Below are positions 8,963-16,889 of a stretch of 64,000 bases of DNA, one piece after another. The notes beneath the pieces are model-generated. The model did not search any database. It saw nothing but the letters and a program-made list of their open reading frames with translations, and was not told the origin of the DNA. Position 1 is the stretch's first letter, and the number at the start of each line of letters is the position of its first letter. Both the position numbers and the translations under genes were made by a program. The DNA comes from Mesorhizobium sp. LHD-90. Lineage in GTDB: Bacteria; Pseudomonadota; Alphaproteobacteria; Rhizobiales; Rhizobiaceae. The stretch covers positions 1 to 64,000 of the forward strand of contig NZ_JAVFVV010000004.1 in NCBI RefSeq assembly GCF_030929505.1, given 5' to 3'.

Positions 8963-9757
8963 TCAGGCCGCGGCCCTGGCCTGGCGGTCGAAAAACAATG
9001 CCTGGCTGATCAATGCCTTCACCATTTCAGGATTGAACGGTTTCGTGACCAGGAAGGCCGGTTCCGGCCGATCGCCGGTCAGCAGGCGCTCCGGGAAGGC
9101 GGTGATGAAGATCACCGGCAGCGAGGTCGAGCTAAGGATCTCGTTCACCGCGTCGATGCCGGAGGTGCCGTCGGCGAGCTGGATGTCGGCGAGGATCATT
9201 CTGGGCCGGGTCTTGCCGAACATGGCGGTGGCTTCCGCATGGGTGCGCGCGATGCCGACCACGCGATGGCCGAGGCTTTCCACCATCTGTTCGATGTCCA
9301 TGGCGATCAGCGGCTCATCTTCTATGATCATGATGTCCGTCGCGACCTGGCGCGAAATCTCGGCGCTCGCCTGCGCGAGCAACCGGTTGAACTCCGGAAC
9401 GTCCGCGTCCAGGATTTCCGCGGCCTCCTCGTCGCTGAAGCCTTCCACCGCGACCAGGAGGAACGCCTGCCGAGGACGCGGCGAAAGCGCGGTCAGGTTT
9501 GCGGCCGCGTGGCGCTCCCACCCCGTGGCTGCGTGGTCGTCGGGCACGCGGATGGCGACGGAGGTGAAAAGCTTGGCGAATACCTTGTAGAGCCCGATCC
9601 GTGCGTTCGTTGCGTCCGGAAAGATGTTTACGTCGGACACGATCGCTTCGAGCATGGCGGCAACCAACGCGTCTCCGCTCTGCTGGGAGCCGGACACGGC
9701 GCGTGAAAAACGACGCAGGTACGGCAGATGCGGAGCGATGCTTGCTGACAAAGTCAT
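8963..9757 (-). CDS. phyR: General stress response regulator PhyR
   Basis: 264 residues. The amino half (about 1-135) is a sigma-factor-like domain related to EcfG (LSPRPRQAFLLVAVEGFSDEEAAEIL in its sigma-4 part; sigma-2-like helices before it). The carboxy half is a receiver domain with the acidic pair in MIIEDEPLIAMD, the phosphoacceptor aspartate in ILADIQLADG, then FITAFPER and the lysine of VTKPF. Phosphorylated PhyR binds the anti-sigma factor NepR and frees EcfG. Divergent from nepR-ecfG, with EcfG promoters facing both ways. The start MTLSASIAPHLPYLRRF is the family start; an upstream in-frame start at 9811 would include promoter DNA. Confidence 0.96.
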   Translation of the reverse strand: MTLSASIAPHLPYLRRFSRAVSGSQQSGDALVAAMLEAIVSDVNIFPDATNARIGLYKVFAKLFTSVAIRVPDDHAATGWERHAAANLTALSPRPRQAFLLVAVEGFSDEEAAEILDADVPEFNRLLAQASAEISRQVATDIMIIEDEPLIAMDIEQMVESLGHRVVGIARTHAEATAMFGKTRPRMILADIQLADGTSGIDAVNEILSSTSLPVIFITAFPERLLTGDRPEPAFLVTKPFNPEMVKALISQALFFDRQARAAA

Positions 9758-9811
9758 ATGAAATCCCTCTTGGACATTCTTGGCGAATTGACACGGGCAA
9801 TTCGGGCACAC

Positions 9812-9836
9812 AACGGGTTTGTGTGGAAAAAGTTCC
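9812..9836 (-). promoter_or_regulatory. EcfG-type promoter of phyR
   Basis: Minus strand GGAAC, 16-bp spacer, CGTT, 55 bp upstream of the phyR ATG. It implies positive feedback by EcfG on phyR. Confidence 0.85.
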
Positions 9837-9843
9837 GACGTTT

Positions 9844-9868
9844 GGAACCTAGTTCACCATGCTGCGTT
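9844..9868 (+). promoter_or_regulatory. EcfG-type promoter of nepR-ecfG
   Basis: Plus strand GGAAC at 9844-9848, a 16-bp spacer, CGTT at 9865-9868. It lies back-to-back with the phyR promoter, 7 bp apart, and drives autoregulated nepR-ecfG. Confidence 0.85.
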
Positions 9869-9944
9869 TGGGGACGGATGCGGGCAATAAACGCGGCGCG
9901 GGGCCGCGCAACTCGGCAAAAAACAATGAAAATAGGGCAACTCG

Positions 9945-10148
9945 GTGAAATCCATGAAAGATAGCCTCGCCTTGGGCGCTTCCACGCCGCGGGCGAAAGG
10001 GTCCGCCGATCCTCTCGGAGTGAACTCCGAGATCGGCCGTAAACTCAAGCAATATTATGATGAACTGGTCTCCGACGACGTGCCGGACCGCTTCGCGCAA
10101 CTGCTGAGCCAGTTGGAAGCTGCCGAAACGACACGCAAGGGGGATTGA
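9945..10148 (+). CDS. nepR: Anti-sigma factor NepR
   Basis: 67 residues with the NepR core LGVNSEIGRKLKQYYDELVS...DRFAQLLSQLE, two amphipathic helices that clamp the sigma-2 and sigma-4 regions of EcfG. Partner-switching with phosphorylated PhyR releases the sigma factor. The gene lies 4 bp before ecfG, so the two are almost certainly co-translated. A GTG start is used here (AGGG 8 bp upstream); an ATG three codons later is possible. Confidence 0.93.
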   Translation: MKSMKDSLALGASTPRAKGSADPLGVNSEIGRKLKQYYDELVSDDVPDRFAQLLSQLEAAETTRKGD

Positions 10149-10152
10149 CCGC

Positions 10153-10701
10153 ATGGCCGTGACGCCGGAGTTCAAGCGGGAGCTTCTGGCGACGATACCC
10201 AGCCTCAGGGCCTTTGCGGTGTCGTTGACCCAGAATTCCGACAAGGCCGACGACCTGGTGCAGGAAACCCTGGTGAAGGCTTGGGACAAGCACGAGAGCT
10301 TCCAGATGGGCACCAATCTGAAGGCGTGGCTGTTCACCATCTTGCGTAACGAGTTCTATTCGCAGATGCGCAAACGCGGCCGCGAGATACAGGATTCCGA
10401 GGGCATCATGACGGAGCGGCTGGCTGTGCATCCGAGCCAGCACGGCAAGCTCGATCTGGCGGATTTCCGCGGCGCACTCGAGCAATTGCCGGAGGACCAG
10501 CGCGAGGCGATCATCCTGATCGGCGCATCCGGTTTCTCCTATGAGGAGGCGGCCGAAATCTGCAACTGCGCGGTAGGCACGATCAAGAGCCGGGTGAGCC
10601 GTGCGCGCACGCGGCTGCAGGACATCTTGCAGATAACCGGTGAAGCCGATTACGGCCCGGACGCGATCTCTTCACAGGTGATGGGTTCCAACGCCGCCTG
10701 A
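10153..10701 (+). CDS. ecfG: General stress ECF sigma factor EcfG (ECF15)
   Basis: 182 residues. Region 2 contains the conserved helix around ADDLVQETLVKAWDKHESFQ, and region 4 contains LEQLPEDQREAIILIGASGFSYEEAAEI followed by CNCAVGTIKSRVSRARTRL, the -35-recognising helix-turn-helix. It directs RNA polymerase to GGAAC-N16/17-CGTT promoters, several of which lie in the flanking 8 kb. Activity is held in check by NepR and released by PhyR. Confidence 0.95.
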   Translation: MAVTPEFKRELLATIPSLRAFAVSLTQNSDKADDLVQETLVKAWDKHESFQMGTNLKAWLFTILRNEFYSQMRKRGREIQDSEGIMTERLAVHPSQHGKLDLADFRGALEQLPEDQREAIILIGASGFSYEEAAEICNCAVGTIKSRVSRARTRLQDILQITGEADYGPDAISSQVMGSNAA

Positions 10702-10715
10702 AGCCGGCCGGGCGT

Positions 10716-11132
10716 TTACCGCTGCTTGTTCTTCCGGGCGGCGGTGAGCGCCGCTACAAGATCCTCGCCGGAATAGGGTTTGCCGACGATGCTGGCGCCC
10801 GGAAACGACGACGCGATTTCCGTCAGGTCGGTGTAGCCGGAGGCGAACACGAACGGGATGCCGTCTTGCCGCAATTTCTCAGCGAATGGGATCGTCGAGA
10901 CATTCCCCAGCCGCAGATCGACGACCGCGGCGTCGAAGGCCGAAGACGAGATTGCCGCATCCGCCTCTTCGAGCGTGCGCGCGATCGCCACATCGGCGGC
11001 GCCGTCGTCGCGGCAAATCTGTTCGACGTCCATGGCGATCAGGAATTCGTCCTCAAGCACCAGAATACGCAATCCGTCAAGCAAAGCCGTCACGCGCGAG
11101 CACTCCTCGAAGGCGATGACCAATGCCGACAA
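10716..11132 (-). CDS. Single-domain response regulator
   Basis: 138 residues made only of a receiver domain: acidic residues in ILVLEDEFLIAMDVEQI, the probable phosphoacceptor in AAVVDLRLGN, then FASGY and the lysine in IVGKPYSGEDL. No output domain. Such stand-alone receivers adjust HWE-kinase/PhyR phosphorelays in alphaproteobacteria, which fits the position just after ecfG (convergent, 14 bp between stops). Its exact partner is not shown by the sequence. Confidence 0.85.
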   Translation of the reverse strand: MSALVIAFEECSRVTALLDGLRILVLEDEFLIAMDVEQICRDDGAADVAIARTLEEADAAISSSAFDAAVVDLRLGNVSTIPFAEKLRQDGIPFVFASGYTDLTEIASSFPGASIVGKPYSGEDLVAALTAARKNKQR

Positions 11133-11231
11133 ATAAGCAGTCCGTCATTTAAAAAAGACAATAGCACGCCGTGGCAACGGGTGCTTATTTTCATGCCCGA
11201 GTGGCGGATGCTCAAGGAATAGGAGGGCTCT

Positions 11232-11990
11232 TTGGCGACCGTTGTATCGAAGCCGCCTCGCGGCATGGTGGAATGCCCGAAATGCCCGCTGCACGGCATG
11301 AAGACCTTCCGGGCCTTCACCGCCGAGGAACTGGCGTTCGTCAGCGGCTTCAAGCGCGGCGAGCTTGCCGTCGAGAAGGGCGCCACCATCATCATGGAAG
11401 GGCATCACAACGCGCACCTCTACACCGTGCTTTCCGGCTGGGCGTTCCGCTACAAGCTGCTGCCGGACGGCAAGCGCCAGATCCTCAACTATTTGATGCC
11501 CGGCGACCTCGCCGGCCTTCAGGGCAGCCTGCTGGGCGAGATGCAGCATTCGGTCGAGGCTTTGTCGCCGATGCGGCTCTGCGTGTTCGAGCGCGACAAA
11601 CTGTACGATCTCTATCGCAACCATACCGGGCTCGCCTTCGACGTGACGTGGATCGCCGCGCGCGAGGAACAGATACTCGACGAAAACCTGCTCAGCCTGG
11701 GGCGGCGCAGCGCCATCGAGCGCGCCGCCTATCTCATCGCCTTCATCGGCAGCCGCGCCAGGAACGCCGGGCTGAACGGCACGACGGCGGCGCAGATCCC
11801 GATGACGCAGCAGCTTCTCGCCGACACGCTCGGCCTGTCGCTGGTGCATACCAACAAGACGATCCGCAAGCTGGTCGATCGCAAACTGATCGGCTGGCGC
11901 GAGGGCGGCTGCGAGATCAAGGACATGAAGGGCTTGCTGGCGCTCGCCCGGTGGGGAGGTATTGGCGAGACGCCGAGGCCCTTCATCTGA
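11232..11990 (+). CDS. Crp/Fnr-family transcriptional regulator
   Basis: 252 residues. A cNMP-binding-type beta-roll spans about 25-140 (EKGATIIMEGHHNAHLYTVL, DGKRQILNYLMPGDLAGLQG), then a dimer helix and an HTH_Crp domain with PMTQQLLADTLGLSLVHTNK as recognition unit. The short CPKCPLHG cysteine pair near the start is common in rhizobial FixK/Fnr-like proteins but too few cysteines are present for a classical FNR iron-sulfur cluster. TTG start with AGGAGG upstream; an ATG eleven codons on is an alternative. It may belong to the stress region but no EcfG box precedes it. Confidence 0.85.
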   Translation: MATVVSKPPRGMVECPKCPLHGMKTFRAFTAEELAFVSGFKRGELAVEKGATIIMEGHHNAHLYTVLSGWAFRYKLLPDGKRQILNYLMPGDLAGLQGSLLGEMQHSVEALSPMRLCVFERDKLYDLYRNHTGLAFDVTWIAAREEQILDENLLSLGRRSAIERAAYLIAFIGSRARNAGLNGTTAAQIPMTQQLLADTLGLSLVHTNKTIRKLVDRKLIGWREGGCEIKDMKGLLALARWGGIGETPRPFI

Positions 11991-12002
11991 ACCGCGCCAC
12001 GG

Positions 12003-13115
12003 TCACCTCAAGGCCGTGTCGGCCCATCCCGTGTCGGGAATGATGTTGCGCGCCAGCGCGTAGCAGATCAGCAGCGCAGGGACGGCGATGAAGCCGCCGA
12101 ACGGTCCCCATAGCCATATCCAGAACACCAGCGCCAGCAGCACCACGAACGGGTTCAGCGTCATGCGCTTGCCGATCACCATCGGCGTGACGAACTGCGC
12201 CTCGATCATGTTGATGGTCAGGTAGATCGCCACGGGCAACAGGCTGCCGCCCAGTGTGTCGAATTCGGCCAGCCCGATGACGAACAGAACGACCACCATG
12301 ACGGCCGGCCCGATGAACACGATGAAGTTGGTGAGGATCGCCAGCGCCCCCCACATGGCGGCCGAAGGCACGCCGACGATCCACAGCCCGATGCCGACGG
12401 CGATGCCTTCCAGGATGTTGATGATGCTGATCGAGATCAGATAGTCCGACACCAGTCTTTCGATGTCGCGGAACACATGGGCGACGCGCCAGCGCAGCCG
12501 CCGGTTGAAGCAAAGCCGCAGAATGGCGATACGGGTCTGATGGCGGGTGGCGACGAAAAAATACAGGCTGGCGAAGAAGATCAGAACCTGCCCGAGCACG
12601 GCCGGAGCCAGCGTCGCCATGCTTTCCACGCTGACCCCCTGGTCGACCGAAACGGCGATGCCCTCGCTGCCGGTGATCTCGCGCAACTGGTCGCGCATGC
12701 CGCGCAGGGATTCCAGCGGCCCCTTCAACTCGGCCAGTTGGACCTTGAGGTTCGCCCAGATATGCGGCAGCCGCTCTATCCAGAACGACAGCGGCGCGGC
12801 CACGGCCAGCGCGAACAGGCAAAGGCCGATGATGAAAAGAAGCACGACGATGGTTGCCGACATACCGGGCGGCATGTTGCGGGTTTCCAGGCGCGAGGCG
12901 ATAGGCCCCAGCATCAGGCCGATGACGACGCCGAGGGCGATCGGCATGAGGATGTATTCCGCCGTCGCCAGCGCGAAGACGCCGACCACCACGCCTATGA
13001 GGATGACGGCCGTCTGCGAGCCGCGCACCAGGAGGATCTCGGTATTGGATTTCGGCGGCAGGCGCACGATGGGCGCTTTCTTTGCGACCTGCATCGCGGC
13101 TTTCCGGTTCGACAT
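12003..13115 (-). CDS. AI-2E family transporter
   Basis: 370 residues with about eight hydrophobic segments in the pattern of the AI-2E/TqsA permease family. Typical features are VLLFIIGLCLFALAVAAPLS in the first half and GIAVGIGLWIVGVPSAAMWG, FIGPAVMVVVLFVIGL and NPFVVLLALVFWIWLWGPFG in the second. Members export or exchange small molecules across the inner membrane; substrate cannot be read here. A near-consensus EcfG box (GGAAC-N16-TGTT on the minus strand, about 13138-13162) precedes it, suggesting but not proving stress control. Confidence 0.88.
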   Translation of the reverse strand: MSNRKAAMQVAKKAPIVRLPPKSNTEILLVRGSQTAVILIGVVVGVFALATAEYILMPIALGVVIGLMLGPIASRLETRNMPPGMSATIVVLLFIIGLCLFALAVAAPLSFWIERLPHIWANLKVQLAELKGPLESLRGMRDQLREITGSEGIAVSVDQGVSVESMATLAPAVLGQVLIFFASLYFFVATRHQTRIAILRLCFNRRLRWRVAHVFRDIERLVSDYLISISIINILEGIAVGIGLWIVGVPSAAMWGALAILTNFIVFIGPAVMVVVLFVIGLAEFDTLGGSLLPVAIYLTINMIEAQFVTPMVIGKRMTLNPFVVLLALVFWIWLWGPFGGFIAVPALLICYALARNIIPDTGWADTALR

Positions 13116-13170
13116 TCCTGTTCCTCTCGCCTTTCAGAACACAATTTCGTAGCTTTCGTTCCGGCCCGCA

Positions 13171-13195
13171 GGAACCACGTCTGGGCCGGAACGTT
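13171..13195 (+). promoter_or_regulatory. EcfG-type promoter of the DUF883/holin-like pair
   Basis: GGAAC at 13171-13175, a 16-bp spacer and CGTT at 13192-13195, 30 bp upstream of the 13225 start codon. Exact consensus. Confidence 0.8.
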
Positions 13196-13224
13196 TCGAT
13201 CCGTTCAACCGAAGGAGTGAGCCA

Positions 13225-13560
13225 ATGGCAGCCGCAACAGGGAAGACCGCGAAATCCGAAATGGAGACGCCGGTGTCGCCGGATCTGGAAGCCGATATCC
13301 GGCAGTTGCGGGAAGATATCGCCAGGCTCACCGAGCAACTGGCCAAGACCGGGCAGCATTCCTACGGCGCGGCGCGGCGTGCGGCGTCCGAGGGCGTCGA
13401 ACAGTTGAAGGCCCAGGGCGAGGCGGCGATGGAAGGTCTCAAGACCAATGCCCGCGACATCGAGGACCAGTTGACCTCCGCCGTGCGGGAGAAGCCGATC
13501 ACCTCGCTGGCGATCGCTGCCGGCATCGGATACTTCCTGGCTCTGCTGTCGCGTCGCTGA
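13225..13560 (+). CDS. DUF883/ElaB-YqjD-type stress protein
   Basis: 111 residues. A long charged amphipathic helix (EADIRQLREDIARLTEQLAK) runs into one C-terminal transmembrane helix (SLAIAAGIGYFLALLSRR). This is the architecture of ElaB/YqjD tail-anchored inner-membrane proteins that bind ribosomes in stationary-phase cells of enterics. A perfect EcfG promoter lies 30 bp upstream and a holin-like membrane protein follows after 21 bp, mirroring the yqjD-yqjE arrangement. The ribosome-related role is known only for enteric relatives. Confidence 0.85.
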   Translation: MAAATGKTAKSEMETPVSPDLEADIRQLREDIARLTEQLAKTGQHSYGAARRAASEGVEQLKAQGEAAMEGLKTNARDIEDQLTSAVREKPITSLAIAAGIGYFLALLSRR

Positions 13561-13581
13561 CACATAAGCGCGGGAGAGGGG

Positions 13582-14028
13582 ATGCTCGCCTCACTGATTG
13601 CCGGCCTGGCCACCGGAGAAACACTGGCGGCACTGCGCCGGGCAAAGCGCGCCGCCATCGCCTATGCCGCTGCCGGCGTTCTTGCCTTGGTCGGCATCGT
13701 TTTCCTCCTGGTGGCCGGCGCCATCTGGGCCGCCGAACGCTACGGCGCCACCGAGGCGACGCTTGTCATCGGCGTTGCTTTCCTTGTGCTCGCCGGCCTG
13801 GTCCTGATCGTCCACAAGCTTACATCGCAGGCTCGCGCCAGGGCCGCCGCACGACGGCGCAACCGCGATTTCACCAAGGCCGCCGTGGCCGCCGGCATCG
13901 CGGTCGCGCCGGCCCTGTTGCGCGGCCGCGCCGGAACGGCCGTTCTCCTCGCCCCAGCCATCGCGGCAATCGCCTATGCGATCTATCGCGAGAACAGCAG
14001 GCCGGACGATCCCGGCGAAGAAAGCTGA
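13582..14028 (+). CDS. Phage-holin-family (YqjE-like) membrane protein
   Basis: 148 residues with two strong helices (AAAGVLALVGIVFLLVAGAI and TLVIGVAFLVLAGLVLIVHKL) and a third weaker hydrophobic stretch near residue 120, separated by an arginine-rich loop (ARARAAARRRNRDF). This matches the phage-holin-like family that accompanies DUF883/YqjD proteins, not a true lysis gene. Second gene of the EcfG-driven pair. Confidence 0.75.
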   Translation: MLASLIAGLATGETLAALRRAKRAAIAYAAAGVLALVGIVFLLVAGAIWAAERYGATEATLVIGVAFLVLAGLVLIVHKLTSQARARAAARRRNRDFTKAAVAAGIAVAPALLRGRAGTAVLLAPAIAAIAYAIYRENSRPDDPGEES

Positions 14029-14172
14029 CTGGGCACGCCCTTCCCGCTCCGGCGTTGCGGACGCGAGATTTGGGGCTGAACCTGTCCGGTGAAATCGGAA
14101 CCTTGCCTCTGGCGGAACATTCACCTCGCGAGACCCCGCGCATGCCCGCAGGAGAACACGAGGAGACCGTCC

Positions 14173-14432
14173 ATGCAGAAGACCATACCTACCGACAAGG
14201 CGCGGCAGGGCCGCTGGGGGCATCAGGTGCTCGTCGTGCTGATCGTGCGCTCATCCTCGCCATGGGCGTCTGGGCCGGCCTCGCGATATGGGGGGAGACG
14301 ATCGACCCGCCTGCCCAGGATGTGCGGACGGGCGCTCCGGTCGGGGATGTTCCAGCAGAGACCGCTCCGGGCGGCAATTTGCCGAGCGCGGCGCCGACGA
14401 CCGCCCCGAGCGGGGGTGCGACCGGCGGCTAG
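14173..14432 (+). pseudogene. Frameshifted small membrane protein
   Basis: Translation from the ATG at 14173 gives MQKTIPTDKARQGRWGHQVL then VVLIV. At about 14245 the continuation of the helix (ALILAMGVWAGLAIWG, then ETIDPPAQDVRTGAPVG) is in another frame, so one base is missing. Joining the frames gives about an 86-residue protein with a polar start, one transmembrane helix and a Pro/Ala/Gly tail, a layout common for short rhizobial proteins. A near-consensus EcfG box (GGAAC-N16-CATT, 14098-14122) precedes it. It may be decay, a sequencing error or, less likely, programmed shifting. Confidence 0.65.
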
Positions 14433-14447
14433 GCCGCCGACGTCACG

Positions 14448-15379
14448 TCAGCCGCCCGCGAAGTCTCCCGCCGCCGCGGCCTTCTTTTCCGCGCTCGGTA
14501 CGAGAACTTTCAGCGCCTTCTTGTGGATGCGGATGCGCGTAATCTCTTTCAGCGGATGCAATTCGCCATCGATCACGCAGCGGAATTTCCGGCTTCCGGA
14601 CAGCAGCTTGAGTTCGGCTTCCTCTGCCTCATGGATTTCCACCTGGTCGTTATCCTTCCATCGTCCCCGCGCCAAGTTGGCGGCCAAGCGCAGCAATTCG
14701 CCGCGCTCCTTCGCCACCGTCACATAGATGCCGAGCACCCCGCCGTCCGGCCGGTCGGCATAGGGCAGATGTCCCTCGCCGAACAGATTGTTGCTGATGC
14801 CGATGCCGGAGATGCGAGTGACGATCTCGGCGCCGCCGATGGTGAGTTGCACGCGCATCGACGGCGGTTTCATCACGGTCCGGTAGGCCGCCCTCACCGA
14901 CGCGCCTATCTTCCCCAGCCTCGAGGCGAATTCCATTTTCTCGCGCAGCACCACCATCTTGGCGTGCAGGCCGATCGAGAACTGGTGCACGAAGGGCTTT
15001 CCGTCGGCGCTTGCCAGGTCGACCGCCTTGATCTCGCCGGCGGCGAATGCGGCCAGTGCGTCCTCCAGCCGTTGCGGAATGCCCAGGCCGCGCGCGAACA
15101 GGTTCATGGTCCCCGCCGGCAGGACGGCGAGCGCCTTGTCGGTATCCTTGAGAGCCGCCGCCGCCGCCGAAATCGTGCCGTCGCCACCCCCGGCCAGTAC
15201 AACGTCGACGCCCGGGCGTCCAGCTTCAGCGCCGCTTCGATGTCCCTGCCGGAGACGATGTCGATTTCAACGGAGTGACCTGCGGCCTCCAGTTCGGACG
15301 ACATCCGCCCGGCGAATGCTTCCAGATCGGTTGTCCGCAACGTGCCCCCGTCGCGGTTGAGGACAGCAATGAACCGCAA
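14448..15379 (-). pseudogene. Diacylglycerol kinase-like lipid kinase, frameshifted
   Basis: Two frames together make a DAGK-catalytic protein of about 310 residues. The first part (RFIAVLNRDGGTLRTTDLEA...GRDIEAALKLDA) breaks near 15213; the second continues PGVDVVLAGGGDGTISAAAA, which holds the GGGDGT nucleotide-binding motif, then LPAGTMNLFARGLGIP and the C-terminal YegS/DAGK beta-sandwich. One base is missing in a CCCGGG run. These enzymes phosphorylate diacylglycerol or sphingoid lipids. A TTG at 15379 with AAGGGAG upstream is the likely start. A perfect EcfG promoter precedes it. Because all motifs are otherwise intact, an assembly or sequencing error is as likely as true loss. Confidence 0.8.
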
Positions 15380-15419
15380 GCGCCTCACTCCCTTCGGAAT
15401 AGGAAAATAGGGGTTCGGG

Positions 15420-15444
15420 AACGGTGCTGGCGCAAAAAAGTTCC
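15420..15444 (-). promoter_or_regulatory. EcfG-type promoter of the lipid kinase gene
   Basis: Minus strand GGAAC (15440-15444), a 16-bp spacer, CGTT (15420-15423), 41 bp before the TTG start. Exact consensus. Confidence 0.8.
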
Positions 15445-15497
15445 GTCCCCGCAATGGCTTGGCCAAGATGTGGGGCACGGCGGGCGCGTTGGAGTCG

Positions 15498-15522
15498 GGA
15501 ACCGATCCGGAAGGACAACGTT
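15498..15522 (+). promoter_or_regulatory. EcfG-type promoter of the PRC-barrel gene
   Basis: GGAAC at 15498-15502, 16-bp spacer, CGTT at 15519-15522, 89 bp before the start codon. Exact consensus, divergent from the lipid kinase promoter. Confidence 0.8.
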
Positions 15523-15611
15523 GTGCAAGGGTGACGGCACGCCCGGCTTCCCCCGCGACGGTTCCGCCGGGCGTGTCAGTGCATGGGATTCACGCACAAG
15601 GAGAGAGTATC

Positions 15612-16658
15612 ATGGTCCGCAAACTTTTGGCTACCACAGCGATCGTCACCCTTCTGACCGGCGCCGCCTTCGCGCAGGAGGCCACCACGCCGGCGCCGGC
15701 CGCCCCGGCCACCGAGGCTCCGGCCGCGCCGGTAGTGAAGTCTGACGGTTTCCTCGCCACCAATCTGATCGGCGAGACCGTCTATAACGGCACCGCCGAC
15801 GACGCCGAGAATATCGGCAGCGTCAATGACGTCGTCATTGGCTCAAACGGCCAGATCGAAGCAGTCGTCGTCGGCGTCGGCGGCTTCCTCGGCATCGGCG
15901 AGAAGAACGTCGCCATGAATTACAGCGACATCAAATGGGCCGAAAAGGATGGCGACCGCTGGATCGTGGTGAACGCCACCAAGGATCAATTGCAGGCGCT
16001 GGCCGAGTTCGACCGCCGCCCGTTTGATCCTGCCCCGGCAGCCGACACGACGGCGATGGCGCCGGCTCCGGCCGATACGACCACCGCTCCGGCGCCGGCC
16101 GACACGACCGCCGAGGCTCCGACGCCGCCTGCCGATGACACCATGGCTGAGGCGCCCGCCGACACGACGGCTCCGGCTCCTGCCGATGAGACTGCGCTGG
16201 CCCCTGCCGCTCCGGCGGAAGATCCCGCCCAGGCTCCGGCCGACACCACGGCCCAGGCTCCGGCCGACACGACCGCACCTGCACCCGACCAGACCACGAC
16301 CGGCGCGATCGACAAGTCGACGCTGACCGAGATGCCGGCCGGCGACATCCGCTCGGAGGAACTGGTCGGAACGACCGTCTACGGCGCGAATGACGCCGAT
16401 CTCGGCGAGATCGGCGACGTGGTGCTGACACGGGACGGCAAGGTCGACGCCATCATCATCGACGTCGGCGGCTTCCTCGGCGTCGGCGAGAAGGAGGTTG
16501 CGATCGGCATGGACAACCTTGCCTTCATGACCGACAAGGACGGCAACAAGTACCTCTACACGACCTTCACCAAGGAACAGCTCGACGCCGCCGCGGCCTA
16601 CGACAAGAGCACCTGGGCCGAGAAGCGCGACGACCAGCGCATCATCATGATGCAGTAA
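15612..16658 (+). CDS. Exported double PRC-barrel protein with Ala-Pro linker
   Basis: 348 residues: signal peptide (MVRKLLATTAIVTLLTGAAF-AQE), PRC-barrel 1 at about 50-140 (NDVVIGSNGQIEAVVVGVGG), a roughly 95-residue low-complexity linker built from repeated PADTT/APAPADT units, and PRC-barrel 2 at about 240-335 (GDVVLTRDGKVDAIIIDVGG). The two barrels are clearly duplicated (both contain GGFLG[IV]GEK.VA). Probably periplasmic. PRC barrels bind partners or cations, but the role here is unknown. Under an EcfG promoter, so a stress-envelope function is inferred. An in-frame upstream start at 15459 would skip the signal peptide and overlap the promoter. Confidence 0.88.
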   Translation: MVRKLLATTAIVTLLTGAAFAQEATTPAPAAPATEAPAAPVVKSDGFLATNLIGETVYNGTADDAENIGSVNDVVIGSNGQIEAVVVGVGGFLGIGEKNVAMNYSDIKWAEKDGDRWIVVNATKDQLQALAEFDRRPFDPAPAADTTAMAPAPADTTTAPAPADTTAEAPTPPADDTMAEAPADTTAPAPADETALAPAAPAEDPAQAPADTTAQAPADTTAPAPDQTTTGAIDKSTLTEMPAGDIRSEELVGTTVYGANDADLGEIGDVVLTRDGKVDAIIIDVGGFLGVGEKEVAIGMDNLAFMTDKDGNKYLYTTFTKEQLDAAAAYDKSTWAEKRDDQRIIMMQ

Positions 16659-16684
16659 TTCTGGTTCCCCGTGATCCAAAGGAC

Positions 16685-16713
16685 CCCGCGCCGGAAACGG
16701 CGCGGGTTCTTTT
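16685..16713 (+). terminator. Rho-independent terminator after the PRC-barrel gene
   Basis: 9-bp stem CCCGCGCCG/CGGCGCGGG with a GAAA tetraloop followed by TTCTTTT, 27 bp after the stop codon. Confidence 0.85.
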
Positions 16714-16889
16714 GCGTGTCCATCGGCACGTCGATTCAGCCTCTCCAATTTCGTGAACGATTTTCCTCGATCGTCTCTGGATCGTGAACAATCCATTCTG
16801 CGTTCGGCGTCTTTCCGCCCAGCCGGTTTTGCCCGACATAGGGGTCATCCAAGCGGCATGGGCCGCAAGACCGAAGAAAGGGCAAAGAC

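Noticed and set aside
13582..14028. Phage lysis holin
   Set aside because: Holin-like by membrane pattern only; pairing with a DUF883/YqjD-type gene and an EcfG promoter indicates a chromosomal stress protein.
16024..16348. Repeats in the PRC-barrel linker as a CRISPR or tandem-repeat element
   Set aside because: They are irregular codon-level repeats of PADTT/APAP residues within one coding frame, with no spacers of fixed length.
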